The notes beneath the pieces were generated by a model. That model saw only the letters and a program-made list of their open reading frames with translations. It was not told the DNA's origin and searched no databases. Of a DNA stretch of 64,000 nt, positions 34,191-42,869 are shown one piece after another. The first letter of the stretch is position 1; each line of letters starts with the position of its first letter. Source of the DNA: Thermoflexus hugenholtzii JAD2. GTDB lineage: Bacteria; Chloroflexota; Chloroflexia; Chloroflexales; Roseiflexaceae. The translations under genes and the position numbers were made by a program. The DNA lies in contig CAMCVW010000001.1 in NCBI GenBank assembly GCA_945881915.1, positions 113,066-177,065 on the forward strand. The letters run 5' to 3'.

Positions 34191-35422
34191 CAGAACAGCA
34201 AGCACCAATGCGGATTTGTTATGTTGCCTATCCGACAAGTTTGACCCTCGGGTCCGCCAACGCGGTACAAACGTATTCGACGTTGCGTGAATTACGCACA
34301 CAACATCTAAATCTGCAAATCATCATCCCACGCATGACCGCCGAAGCCAATCCGTTTGATGCGCTGGACGTCACCTATGTCCCCCGTGTTGGAATCGGAC
34401 GATTGTCGCGATTATACAAATCGACGCTCTGGTACTATGCCGAACGTACCGTATTCGCCTGGATTGTGTTGCTACTCCTCTGGGTCAAGACACAGCGTGG
34501 CACGAGGACAGATGTTATCTATGTGCGCGAAGTAATCTGTGCATTTTGGCTTTCACAGTGGGCACCGCGACTACTGAGAGCCAAGGTCGTCTACGAGGTC
34601 CATCATATCGAAGCGACGAATCATTCACGGCCAAAAGAACAGTGGGCTTCTCGGCTCGTCGAACGCATTGATAACGTTACATTGCGCAAGCCGACGCGGC
34701 TCGTGTCGTTGACTAGCACATTTCGTACCCTGCTACACGACCAGGGTTTACGCGCTGAGCATGCCGTCGACATCCTCCCCGATGCATACAATGCGAGTAT
34801 TTATCACCCATCCAATCAGGAGAGTGCACGGAGCAGCCTGAACATCCCACGTCAGGTAACGATGGTTTGCTATGCAGGTTTGACCTTTGCGTATCGTCGT
34901 CTCGAACTATTGGTCGAGGCGTATGCACAGCTGCCGCAGGCGCTCCAAGCAGACACACGACTCTATTTTGTTGGTGGTCGTCCGCAAGAAGTCGCTGCGT
35001 TGACACAGCAATGCGTCGCTCTGGGCATACAACAGCGGGTTGTCTTTGCGGGAGTGCAATCGCAGCCAGTGGTCGCACAATTCCTTGCGGCGAGTGATAT
35101 TTTGGTTATCCCTGATACCGTCACCGACGAGACGGCCTCACCGCTGAAGCTGTTCGAATACATGGCTACTGGGCGTGTCGTCGTTTGCCCGGAAATGCAG
35201 TCTCTGCGCGAAATCATCGGGGCCGATGGCGCAGCGGTGTTCGAACGCGGGAGTGTAACGGCGTTGACTGCACAATTGACCGCTTTAATTACCAATCCCA
35301 GCACACGAGCAGACATCGCAGCACGCGGCCTCGAGGCTGTTGCACCACATACGTATCAGAATCGCGCCACCCGCCTGATTGCGGTTTGTCGCACAGCAGT
35401 GAGTGAGCACCGCGATGCATGA
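34187..35422 (+). CDS. GT4-family glycosyltransferase
   Basis: A 411-residue GT-B enzyme with a hydrophobic segment at about residues 82-100 (FAWIVLLLLWVK) that may touch the membrane. The acceptor domain has SLTLGSANAVQTYSTL and the donor domain YAGLTFAYRRLELLV and IPDTVTDETASPLKLFEYMATGR, where the EX7E pattern is changed but a Glu pair remains. Start at 34187 overlaps the upstream stop; the frame is open further but overlaps. It overlaps the next methyltransferase by eight bases. Confidence 0.8.
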   Translation: MTEQQAPMRICYVAYPTSLTLGSANAVQTYSTLRELRTQHLNLQIIIPRMTAEANPFDALDVTYVPRVGIGRLSRLYKSTLWYYAERTVFAWIVLLLLWVKTQRGTRTDVIYVREVICAFWLSQWAPRLLRAKVVYEVHHIEATNHSRPKEQWASRLVERIDNVTLRKPTRLVSLTSTFRTLLHDQGLRAEHAVDILPDAYNASIYHPSNQESARSSLNIPRQVTMVCYAGLTFAYRRLELLVEAYAQLPQALQADTRLYFVGGRPQEVAALTQQCVALGIQQRVVFAGVQSQPVVAQFLAASDILVIPDTVTDETASPLKLFEYMATGRVVVCPEMQSLREIIGADGAAVFERGSVTALTAQLTALITNPSTRADIAARGLEAVAPHTYQNRATRLIAVCRTAVSEHRDA

Positions 35423-36206
35423 TCGAAAGCACAAGGCACAGACAATTGTTGCCCAATACGCCACAACCAGCCAATCAAACAAACCCGAGTATTACCGGTA
35501 TCACAAAATCCGTTTTGCGGCGATTTTGGCTATGGTGCTGTCGTTGCCGGGCAAGCGGGTGCTCGAAATCGGAGTCAACCCTGGACAATTCACCGAAATG
35601 CTGGTCAACGCAGGGTATGAAGTGTATGGAACCGATATCTTTCCTGAACATCGAGCGGAGGTATGGGAACGACTCGGCGTAGAGGTCCGTCGGTGGAACA
35701 TCGACACCGAAGTACCACCTTATCAACCGGGCATGTTCGATATCATCATCTTTTCTGAGGTGATTGAACATTTGGCGAATCCACCGCTGGCGGCACTCGA
35801 ACAATTCGCCACACTCCTGGTGCCGGGCGGGCATCTGGTCATCAGCACCCCAAATCAGTTTTACTTCAAAAGTCGGATGCGCACGCTGTTTGATGTGTTA
35901 CTCTGGCTCCCATTTGATCATACCGACGAATTCGAACGTTGGGCGACGTTGCGCAGTGATGCACGCTATTACACGCACAGCCGACTCTTCGGGATGAAGC
36001 AACTCGCATGGATGGCAACAGCCTCAAAATACGACGTTGTATCAGAAGAATATCATGCAGCCTATGAACCGGTCGGCATCGAATGGGCCCGGTTCGTTCG
36101 CGCTCCGCATCGCTGGTTGGTCAAATTTGCTATTGTATGCGTCACTGTACTGCTCTGGAAAACGCGCTCCATGATCCTTATCGCCCTCAAGAAATCTACG
36201 ATTTGA
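35415..36206 (+). CDS. Class I SAM-dependent methyltransferase
   Basis: A 263-residue methyltransferase: motif I VLEIGVNPGQF, the acidic residue in YGTDIFPEH, and FDIIIFSEVIEHLANPP, followed by LVPGGHLVISTPN. A hydrophobic segment lies near the C-terminus (VKFAIVCVTVLLW), so the enzyme may be membrane-bound. The ATG at 35415 is chosen; a GTG at 35403 in frame is an alternative. This is the last gene of the glycan cluster and the third methyltransferase in it. Confidence 0.8.
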   Translation: MHDRKHKAQTIVAQYATTSQSNKPEYYRYHKIRFAAILAMVLSLPGKRVLEIGVNPGQFTEMLVNAGYEVYGTDIFPEHRAEVWERLGVEVRRWNIDTEVPPYQPGMFDIIIFSEVIEHLANPPLAALEQFATLLVPGGHLVISTPNQFYFKSRMRTLFDVLLWLPFDHTDEFERWATLRSDARYYTHSRLFGMKQLAWMATASKYDVVSEEYHAAYEPVGIEWARFVRAPHRWLVKFAIVCVTVLLWKTRSMILIALKKSTI

Positions 36207-36266
36207 ACGAATTCCGGTGCGTTTTCGTCCTTACGTCGGATATCATACATTCCTCATCCCCTGCTA

Positions 36267-36295
36267 TTGAAAACGACAGTATGTCGGACTATAAT
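36267..36295 (+). promoter_or_regulatory. Near-consensus promoter of the secreted protein gene
   Basis: TTGAAA, a 17-base spacer and perfect TATAAT. The predicted start lies near 36301, where an ATG (in frame with the gene) is found; the ribosome-site-led ATG is 24 bases further. Confidence 0.85.
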
Positions 36296-36324
36296 AAGTC
36301 ATGACAATTAATCAAAGGTGCATC

Positions 36325-37626
36325 ATGTACAAAACCATTCTTCGAGTCATCACAACAATATCTCTATGTGCCAGCATGGTCCTCATCCCCCAGGATAGTG
36401 CATCAGCAGCGCTGAAGATTGCCACAACATGTAAGTTGACGAGTGGATTCAGTTACACAGTTGCAGCGACACTAAGCGGGAATGGATTGATTTACGTGGC
36501 ACTTGCAGATGCTGGTAGTATCACTAACCTACAAAGCAAAGCACGAATCATCATCCATGTGGTCAATCCCAATACCCCAACCTGCAAAATCATCGCGACA
36601 TACATAGACACTGTGTCGTACAACTCGTTGTCAGAGTTATTAACGCAGCCGATTGCGCGGACCGACAGTGCTGGTAATGTGTACATCGGTAAAAGCAATC
36701 TATACGGTTTCCGGACGATTTTCATCCCTGCCACTGCACCGATTACTGCCCCTCTGAGCGGGCTGAAGGTAACGAGTATCTCTGGATTATCCGGCAACAT
36801 TACCCATGGAGGAATGGCAGTAACAGACAATCATGTGCTAATGATGGCATCTAAGTGGGTTTCTGGTCAGAAACTTTACAGCTACTACGCTGTATTGCCG
36901 GTCACCAAGATACGGAGTGGGGGAGATTCGGTTGCGACGTGGCGGAAATTTTCGAAAATGGCTGCATACGGACCAAGAGCTTCAGCCAATGACTCGGTCG
37001 AAGGTCTCCCCGACGGGACATTTTATATGGCGGGGTCATTTGAGCACTCAAATCCAAAATTTACCGGCGGCCACATAATTCTCAACCCCACCACAATGAT
37101 TTTTAAAGGTGCTGTAACCAAAATACCGGGCAAAGTTGACCTCATCCCATGCAATCTCACTAGTTTATTGATTACCCCATATGGGTGTTTCTATCCTTCT
37201 GCGCGCCTCGGTGCTGATGGAAACTTGTATTTATCTTATGGAGCAGGCGATAAAAGCACGAACAAACGAATGATTTATGCCATGAAGTACAACACTTCGA
37301 CGAAAACATGGACGGGGATAAGTGGCTCTACCAACCCTGATAAGATTAGTGTCACTTACAACAAAGAAATAACTGGCACTGGGATTGCGGCAGACCTGAG
37401 CGGCAATGCGTATTTTGCAGGTACCGACGGGTGGAATGGATCCATGGTGCTGGCGCAATATGCCAACGGCAAATGGAACAACAGAGCATCCAACAATGTC
37501 GGAATAAAAGAGTTCGGTAAGCCCGCAGTACTGTTTGCACCATTTGGATCGGGTGACCGGCTGAGTGTTTTTTTAGTTTCATTAAAAACAAAAGGTGCCG
37601 ATATTTATTGGACAACGTACAAGTGA
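36325..37626 (+). CDS. Secreted protein of unknown function, probable beta-propeller
   Basis: A 433-residue protein with a signal peptide (MYKTILRVITTISLCASMV, cleavage near SASA-AL). The mature part is rich in Gly, Ser, Thr and Asn and shows repeating strand pairs with motifs such as DSAGNVYIGKS, GADGNLYLSYGAG and DLSGNAYFAGTDG, about 80-150 residues apart, like blades of a propeller. No enzyme residues recognised. AAAGGTG precedes the ATG at 36325; an in-frame ATG at 36301 would be leaderless. Base use is somewhat more A/T rich than the neighbouring transferase genes. Confidence 0.7.
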   Translation: MYKTILRVITTISLCASMVLIPQDSASAALKIATTCKLTSGFSYTVAATLSGNGLIYVALADAGSITNLQSKARIIIHVVNPNTPTCKIIATYIDTVSYNSLSELLTQPIARTDSAGNVYIGKSNLYGFRTIFIPATAPITAPLSGLKVTSISGLSGNITHGGMAVTDNHVLMMASKWVSGQKLYSYYAVLPVTKIRSGGDSVATWRKFSKMAAYGPRASANDSVEGLPDGTFYMAGSFEHSNPKFTGGHIILNPTTMIFKGAVTKIPGKVDLIPCNLTSLLITPYGCFYPSARLGADGNLYLSYGAGDKSTNKRMIYAMKYNTSTKTWTGISGSTNPDKISVTYNKEITGTGIAADLSGNAYFAGTDGWNGSMVLAQYANGKWNNRASNNVGIKEFGKPAVLFAPFGSGDRLSVFLVSLKTKGADIYWTTYK

Positions 37627-37668
37627 TTTTAAAGCTTCACTTATTCGCGCACAACGCTAATTCATGTC

Positions 37669-39138
37669 ATGTACGCATCGATTCGCACCATGCTTAAAAG
37701 AGACGCCGGGCAATTTTTGCTCGGCGTTTTCTTCGTGCTCGCACTGGGTATATCGTTCCCACGCGTCTACGCCACCGACGAAGTACAATACTACGCCTGG
37801 TTGCGGTCAATCTGGTTTGATCACGATGTGAACTTCGAAAACGAATACCGCACCTTTGCTGAATTGAATCCCAATTCCGGGATTGCTGAAAGCCTGTTGC
37901 AACCGAATCGCATTCGCACCAAAACGAACCTCTACGGCAACATTGCACCTATAGGCTCAGCAATACTATGGGCACCATGGTTCATCGGGACCGATATCCT
38001 GCTACGCGGTGTACACGTGATCGGCATTGGCCAGCACATCCCTGCCGATGGGTACAGTTGGCCGTATCAACGTGCGGTCAGTTATAGTTCTGCACTCTAC
38101 GCATGTGTTGGACTATTGATGGTGCGTCGCTTCACGCAACGCTGGGTACCACCATGGCACAGCACCGTCTCAACGCTGGCGTTTTGGCTCGCGACGCCCT
38201 TGGTTTTTTATATGACCGTCCAGATGCCGTTCGCACATGCGAATGCGTTCTTTGTGAGCGCACTGTTTGTACGGTCGTGGCTGTGGCAACGAGACAATCC
38301 TGACCGTTGGGAGCCATGGGCAGCGATTGGTGCTACTCTTGGCGGGCTCTGCCTGGTGCGTGAACAACTTATCTTGTTTGCGATTATCCCTGTGGTAAGC
38401 GAGGGCATACGGGTGTGGAACATGCCGTCCGCGTATGTTTCGCGTTTGGCACGGTCCATCCTACACTATGTGATTTGCACCGTGGCTATGATAATAGTCG
38501 TCAGTCCACAGTTTTTGGCGTACATGGTCGTGAATGGACAACCAACCCCTGCATCAGAAGTATCAAACAAGTTGAACTGGTGTAGTCCGCATGCAATGGA
38601 CACGCTGATTGATTTTGACCCTCGGCCAGAACCGATCTGTGGCGTTGTCGATGAGCCTGTGCGTATCCCCGCGTGGAGCCGCGGGGGATTGGTGTGGAGC
38701 CCAATTCTGGTGTTTGGGATTGTAGGGTTGCTGATGTTTGCTCGTGCACATCCGTCGTACGGCATTCCCATGGTGGCAGCATTCATCCTACAGATATGGC
38801 TGAATGGCGCATTCGGTACAACATGGCATCTCAGCGGCGCGTTCGGATTTCGGCGCTATATCGAGTGTACGCCGTTCTTTGTCGTGGGCGGCGCGTATCT
38901 GTTGCAATCGTTCAAGCAGCGTCACGTGACCACACTAGCACTCGTTATCGTCGGCATGCTGGTCGTATGGAACATCGGCTTGATTATCAACGGAACAGTG
39001 TTTAACAGTCTGACCAATGTCCGGCGCGGCTTGCAATGGCCTGAACTGTGGGAGTGGCAATTCACGTTGCCACAGCGACTTTGGGAGCTCGGCGGGAAGT
39101 TTTTTGATCGGTGCCGAGTGCTCAAAAACGGCTGCTAG
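37669..39138 (+). CDS. Polytopic membrane protein, GT-C-like
   Basis: A 489-residue membrane protein with about ten hydrophobic segments. The first loop has TDEVQYYAWLRSIWFDHDVN, placing D and E in the position used by GT-C transferases, and the next loop NLYGNIAPIGSAILWAPWF. The protein ends in a charged tail. Probably a lipid-linked sugar transferase or related surface-glycan protein, but it is a single gene placed after the cluster. No ribosome site is clear before the ATG. It ends 39 bases before the tRNA. Confidence 0.6.
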   Translation: MYASIRTMLKRDAGQFLLGVFFVLALGISFPRVYATDEVQYYAWLRSIWFDHDVNFENEYRTFAELNPNSGIAESLLQPNRIRTKTNLYGNIAPIGSAILWAPWFIGTDILLRGVHVIGIGQHIPADGYSWPYQRAVSYSSALYACVGLLMVRRFTQRWVPPWHSTVSTLAFWLATPLVFYMTVQMPFAHANAFFVSALFVRSWLWQRDNPDRWEPWAAIGATLGGLCLVREQLILFAIIPVVSEGIRVWNMPSAYVSRLARSILHYVICTVAMIIVVSPQFLAYMVVNGQPTPASEVSNKLNWCSPHAMDTLIDFDPRPEPICGVVDEPVRIPAWSRGGLVWSPILVFGIVGLLMFARAHPSYGIPMVAAFILQIWLNGAFGTTWHLSGAFGFRRYIECTPFFVVGGAYLLQSFKQRHVTTLALVIVGMLVVWNIGLIINGTVFNSLTNVRRGLQWPELWEWQFTLPQRLWELGGKFFDRCRVLKNGC

Positions 39139-39140
39139 AT

Positions 39141-39169
39141 TTGCATCAACACGTGCAGCATGCTACGAT
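39141..39169 (+). promoter_or_regulatory. Promoter of the CAT-anticodon tRNA
   Basis: TTGCAT, 17-base spacer and TACGAT with TGC before it (extended -10), ending nine bases before the tRNA. Confidence 0.6.
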
Positions 39170-39177
39170 GTAGAGGC

Positions 39178-39252
39178 GGGCCGGTAGCTCAATGGCAGAG
39201 CACGTCGCTCATAACGACTTGGTTCCTGGTTCGAATCCAGGCCGGCCCACCA
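39178..39252 (+). tRNA. tRNA with anticodon CAT (elongator Met or Ile2)
   Basis: 75 bases with encoded CCA. Acceptor pairs GGGCCGG with CCGGCCC, so it is not an initiator tRNA (position 1 pairs). The D arm GCTC/GAGC and T arm CCTGG/CCAGG are regular. The anticodon loop is CTCATAA; the first pair of the anticodon stem is mismatched (C-T). CAT could be read as elongator Met or, after lysidine modification, as Ile for AUA. The variable-region CTTGGT is also seen in E. coli tRNA-Ile2. Confidence 0.88.
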
Positions 39253-39256
39253 CCCC

Positions 39257-40228
39257 TCATTCCCCTTCGAGCAATTCCATATCGCGACAGACATCAGCAT
39301 AGACGAGGCGTGCATCACGGCACACCTCGGCGAGTAGTGTGCCTTCCGCACGTATTAGGGCGCGCACAGGCACTCCTATTGGGAACTGCGTACAGGCGAG
39401 TTCTAGCAGGAAGAACACGTCGAGATATTTTGATTTCAACGCATCGTAGAGTGCTCTGCGTTGCGTCGTGGTTCCATCACGTCGCTCCAACACTTCAATA
39501 TGCGTGTAGGCGAGCTGCGCACGTGCATGGAATGTTGCAAAAACCTGTGCAACGGTGTCAGACACGATCGCAAGAGGTGCGGCTTCCTGGGAAGCAATTG
39601 CAATTATCTCGAGACTCGCATGGCCAAGATGCCATGCTTGGTAGACCCGAATGGGATGTGTTGGTGTTGCAAATCGAAAAATGGTTTGCGCCTCTAATTC
39701 CTGGCGTGCGCGCCCGATGTATTCTCTCGGCATTGGTGCCGGTAACTGCTCGCCGCGTGTCACGGTGACCACAAAAAATCCATTGGGTGCACTGCAGGTA
39801 GCAACTTCTTCGTTCCAATCCACCGTAGAATCGTTCAGCGAAACCACGTGTTCTTCGGTTTTGAAGAGCACGGGAATACGTCGATCCGTATGACACAGCA
39901 ATATGTATACCGTGTCTTGATCGAATGGTGACTCAACAAGCGGTGGAAGCATTGCTCTATCACGGCACCATACCCCAGCAAACCGGACACCATAAAAACA
40001 GAGCTGGGAGTACGTTCGTAGTCGAAAAGCGAAGAGCTCGTCTGGTAAATCCGTCTGCATACGCGGATAGAGCTGGATAATCGAACGATCAAGCCACTCT
40101 GCACTCCCTGTGAGCAAGAATGGGCGGTCGATTTCTCGGGCAATATCTTCGTATGAAAGCGAGATATCGAATGCCGAGAGGGCTGATTGCAAGGCCACAA
40201 TGTCGCCTTCGACGACCTGCCCACCCAT
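39257..40228 (-). CDS. Hypothetical 323-residue protein
   Basis: A soluble protein of unknown family, rich in beta strands in the middle and helices at the end. The C-terminal third (REYIGRARQELEA, then HLGHASLEIIAIAS and RRALYDALKSKYLDVFF) looks helical. The ATG lies in the TGATG of the upstream CBM9-like gene, so the two are coupled. Its stop codon is only four bases from the CCA end of the converging tRNA gene, with no terminator seen. It belongs to a unit with D-threonine-aldolase-like and formyltransferase-like proteins. Confidence 0.65.
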   Translation of the reverse strand: MGGQVVEGDIVALQSALSAFDISLSYEDIAREIDRPFLLTGSAEWLDRSIIQLYPRMQTDLPDELFAFRLRTYSQLCFYGVRFAGVWCRDRAMLPPLVESPFDQDTVYILLCHTDRRIPVLFKTEEHVVSLNDSTVDWNEEVATCSAPNGFFVVTVTRGEQLPAPMPREYIGRARQELEAQTIFRFATPTHPIRVYQAWHLGHASLEIIAIASQEAAPLAIVSDTVAQVFATFHARAQLAYTHIEVLERRDGTTTQRRALYDALKSKYLDVFFLLELACTQFPIGVPVRALIRAEGTLLAEVCRDARLVYADVCRDMELLEGE

Positions 40229-40878
40229 CACATATTCTCATCGGTGACGACGAGGAACCCAAAACGTGAGGGAATGTGAAAATCCCCCGGGATACGGAGC
40301 GTCGGCGACCATGCTGACTCTTCACTCGGGCTGCCATCACGTGGCCGATCAATGCGGTACAGATTCATTCGCCACGTGCCTATTCCAGTAGACATTCCTA
40401 AACTTGTCCACGGCAGCGCCATGACGCAGCGCCAGCCAGCGGCATCACAGCGTGTCCAACTCGACCAGGTGGGGTCCCACGAGGTATCAAGTGTCATGGT
40501 GGAACGTACTTCATCAGGGTTCACAATAATACCATCAAAGCGGACATTACCAGGGTTGACTTCGAGTTCGAAGTATTGAGTAGGGGTTGATTCTCCTGCA
40601 GCAATAAATAATTCAACGACTTCTTCCGTGTATATTGGATCATCGTGCTGCGTGAGTGTCGACCACGCATCCGCGTCAGCACAGTCAAAACACAGCCAGA
40701 GATGTGTGTGAGTCGCGATAATGCGAACCGTCGTTGCCTGACGAAGTGGTACGCCTGTGACGGTCTGACGCAATGTGAGATACTGCGTCACAGACCCCCA
40801 ATCAGCTGCACACATGTCGTGTTCAATGGACAACCATGATGCAGTCTGTTGTGCAACAGTGAGTGTAGGAATCAACAT
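40228..40878 (-). CDS. CBM9-like (carbohydrate-binding family 9-type) protein
   Basis: A 216-residue protein with a beta-sandwich of the family 9 binding-module type. Typical blocks are LWLCFDCADADAW, DDPIYTEEVVELFIA and YFELEVNPGN with FDG, then AGWRCVMALPWTSLG and WRMNLYRIDRP. No signal peptide is seen, so it should stay in the cytoplasm, unlike most CBM9 domains. Start ATG overlaps the upstream stop (TAATG), with AGAGGA as ribosome site. Its ligand is unknown; the neighbours suggest small-molecule metabolism. Confidence 0.7.
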   Translation of the reverse strand: MLIPTLTVAQQTASWLSIEHDMCAADWGSVTQYLTLRQTVTGVPLRQATTVRIIATHTHLWLCFDCADADAWSTLTQHDDPIYTEEVVELFIAAGESTPTQYFELEVNPGNVRFDGIIVNPDEVRSTMTLDTSWDPTWSSWTRCDAAGWRCVMALPWTSLGMSTGIGTWRMNLYRIDRPRDGSPSEESAWSPTLRIPGDFHIPSRFGFLVVTDENM

Positions 40879-41975
40879 TACGTCCTCTTTCCACGTGCGA
40901 CAATTGAAAATGGGGCACATGCATTTGTCTGCGGATCAAAAAAATAGGCAATATCCGACAGATTTACTGTCGTACAGACATGAATCGGCCGGAGCGCTAT
41001 CCGTGCGCCGATGGCGATTGCATTCGGCTTGGTGAATTGGACGACGCCGTGTTCTTCTGACATACGGACAAGTGTACCATCGCCGCCGACGACTGTTGCG
41101 TAGCCCGGTAATCCCGTTCGTTCATAGACGATATCACCTGCGAACGTCTTGGAACCTCCATCAATGGTCGCAGTCAACGCTGATGGACGACTGATGACCG
41201 TGCAGAGAATCGATAGAGCGACATCGGCTTCGGTGGCAGATCCTGCTTTGATTTGCATCAAATCGCCATACACATAGGTGCCTGGACGAATCTCGGTGAC
41301 ACCTGGAACCTGTGCAGCACTCCAACCTGTCGGACTCGATCCGACACTGACTGTGTCGATGGCGATTCCCGCAGTTCTGAGCTGGTTAGCTAACCCAACC
41401 ATCAGTTCACCTTCCAAACGACCGAGTGTTGCAGGGTCTTGACCATTTGCACCTGCAAACCAAGCGCCACGGTAGGTAAATATGCCGTCGAGGTGTAATC
41501 CAGGGGCTGAACGCACAAGGTGCGCAATTTCGAGCACCGATTCAGGTGCTGCACCGCAGCGTTGCAGTCCAGATTCGACTTCGATCCGTACATCGATGAT
41601 GACTCCTTCTGCCACTGCAGCAGCAGACAACTCAGCAACAGCGACTGCGTTTTCGATGCCCACGATGAGTCTGCACCGACGAGCCAGTTGCGCCGCAGCG
41701 ACGCATTTTGCCCGACCAATTATCGGGTACGCAATAAAGACATCCGTAAACCCGGCATCAACAAAGACCGAAGCTTCGCTGAGTTTGGCTGCGGTAATGC
41801 CCACTGCACCAGCGTCGCGCTGCAGCGTGGCCAACTCAATCGATTTGTGCGTTTTGATGTGCGGTCGCATAGACACACCATGTGTCGCGGCGTGCCGTTG
41901 CCAACGATTGATATTTGTGGCAACGATTGTTTTGTCGACTATGAGTGCCGGTGTCGGGACGTCACTAAGCTGCAT
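40878..41975 (-). CDS. D-threonine aldolase/D-serine dehydratase-like PLP enzyme
   Basis: A 365-residue fold-type III PLP enzyme. The PLP lysine is K41 in MRPHIKTHK, preceded by the family start TPALIVDK. GAVGITAAKLSEA and GLQRCG follow, and the C-terminal HVCTTVNLSD carries the metal-binding His and Cys of the family. It may cleave D-threonine or related beta-hydroxy D-amino acids to glycine and an aldehyde. GAGAGGG precedes the ATG. It lies 28 bases behind the formyltransferase gene; the tail of that gene contains a TATAAT. Confidence 0.86.
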   Translation of the reverse strand: MQLSDVPTPALIVDKTIVATNINRWQRHAATHGVSMRPHIKTHKSIELATLQRDAGAVGITAAKLSEASVFVDAGFTDVFIAYPIIGRAKCVAAAQLARRCRLIVGIENAVAVAELSAAAVAEGVIIDVRIEVESGLQRCGAAPESVLEIAHLVRSAPGLHLDGIFTYRGAWFAGANGQDPATLGRLEGELMVGLANQLRTAGIAIDTVSVGSSPTGWSAAQVPGVTEIRPGTYVYGDLMQIKAGSATEADVALSILCTVISRPSALTATIDGGSKTFAGDIVYERTGLPGYATVVGGDGTLVRMSEEHGVVQFTKPNAIAIGARIALRPIHVCTTVNLSDIAYFFDPQTNACAPFSIVARGKRT

Positions 41976-42003
41976 TGCTTCCCTCTCGTAGTATGTTTGG
42001 TGA

Positions 42004-42828
42004 TTATACCTGTGCAGTGCTCACATTGTGCCATCGAGTTCCATAAAGAACCCCATCAGCACACGGAATCTGAATCTCTCCAGATTCCCCTATTCGATGT
42101 ACCCAAGCATGTGCAGTGGGCACCCAGTACGGATGTGCCCGGAGGTTCGTCAGGGCCACAAATCGCAGTGTGCGGGTCATGCTCCAGGTTTCTGACAACG
42201 TGTAGTCAGCCGCATTAGGGTAACTCGCCCATGAGCTGACGATTCGTTCCGGTTGCGGTGTTGGTTGCGCAGGTTGGCCAACGAGTTGACAATACAGCGC
42301 TGCAGCGTGAATCGCATGTGCCGCTATGTATCCGTGTTCGTCGCACACGCCTTGGGTATGTACCGACACACTGTTCAATAGTGGACCCGTATCGTACTGC
42401 GCATCAATTTCATGTATCGTCACTGCTGCAGGAGCATCGCCACGAGCCGTATAAAACAACGGATCTGGTCCACGTAGCTCCGGTAACGCAGACGGATGAA
42501 CATTCCATGCACGAATACCACGTCGTTTGAGGCGATGTGCAGGGAGCTTCCGTGGGAAGCAGGCGACGACAATCGTGTCAAACTGCTCCAAATACTGCTC
42601 AGGCACCGCACTCCACGAATACACCCGATACAGTGGTAGCCCGAGACGATGTGTGTATTCATCAACGCGCGTTCCATCTGCTATGAGATTTATCCGGGGT
42701 GCAGTTTTCTCAAAAGGAATCGATTGTGGATGCGCGATGAAGACAGCATCTGGTCGTACACCCAACTGACAGATGTTCTGGAGGAAGGTTGCGCTAAAGA
42801 GACATTCCATGACGACTGCGAGAAGCAT
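42004..42828 (-). CDS. Formyltransferase-family protein (Fmt-like)
   Basis: A 274-residue protein of the GART/methionyl-tRNA formyltransferase fold. The catalytic triad is intact: N109 and H111 in NVHPSALPELRG and D146 in YDTGP. The C-terminal region is short compared with Fmt and does not show the tRNA-binding domain, so a small-molecule acceptor (an amino sugar or amine) is likelier. Start at 42828 has GGAG upstream; the frame is open to 42936 but that part is not conserved and overlaps the promoter of the divergent gene. It is first in the unit with the D-threonine-aldolase-like gene. Confidence 0.78.
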   Translation of the reverse strand: MLLAVVMECLFSATFLQNICQLGVRPDAVFIAHPQSIPFEKTAPRINLIADGTRVDEYTHRLGLPLYRVYSWSAVPEQYLEQFDTIVVACFPRKLPAHRLKRRGIRAWNVHPSALPELRGPDPLFYTARGDAPAAVTIHEIDAQYDTGPLLNSVSVHTQGVCDEHGYIAAHAIHAAALYCQLVGQPAQPTPQPERIVSSWASYPNAADYTLSETWSMTRTLRFVALTNLRAHPYWVPTAHAWVHRIGESGEIQIPCADGVLYGTRWHNVSTAQV

Positions 42829-42840
42829 GATCAGACTCCG

Positions 42841-42849
42841 TGGTATTAT
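42841..42849 (+). promoter_or_regulatory. Extended -10 promoter of the tandem YggX gene
   Basis: TGG then TATTAT, about 20 bases before the ATG, with GAAGGAG between as ribosome site. No -35 recognised. Confidence 0.5.
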
Positions 42850-42869
42850 CGGGAGAGAAGGAGAACACA

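Noticed and set aside
37621..37642. Weak hairpin after the secreted protein gene
   Set aside because: Only six base pairs with a long loop and no T run.
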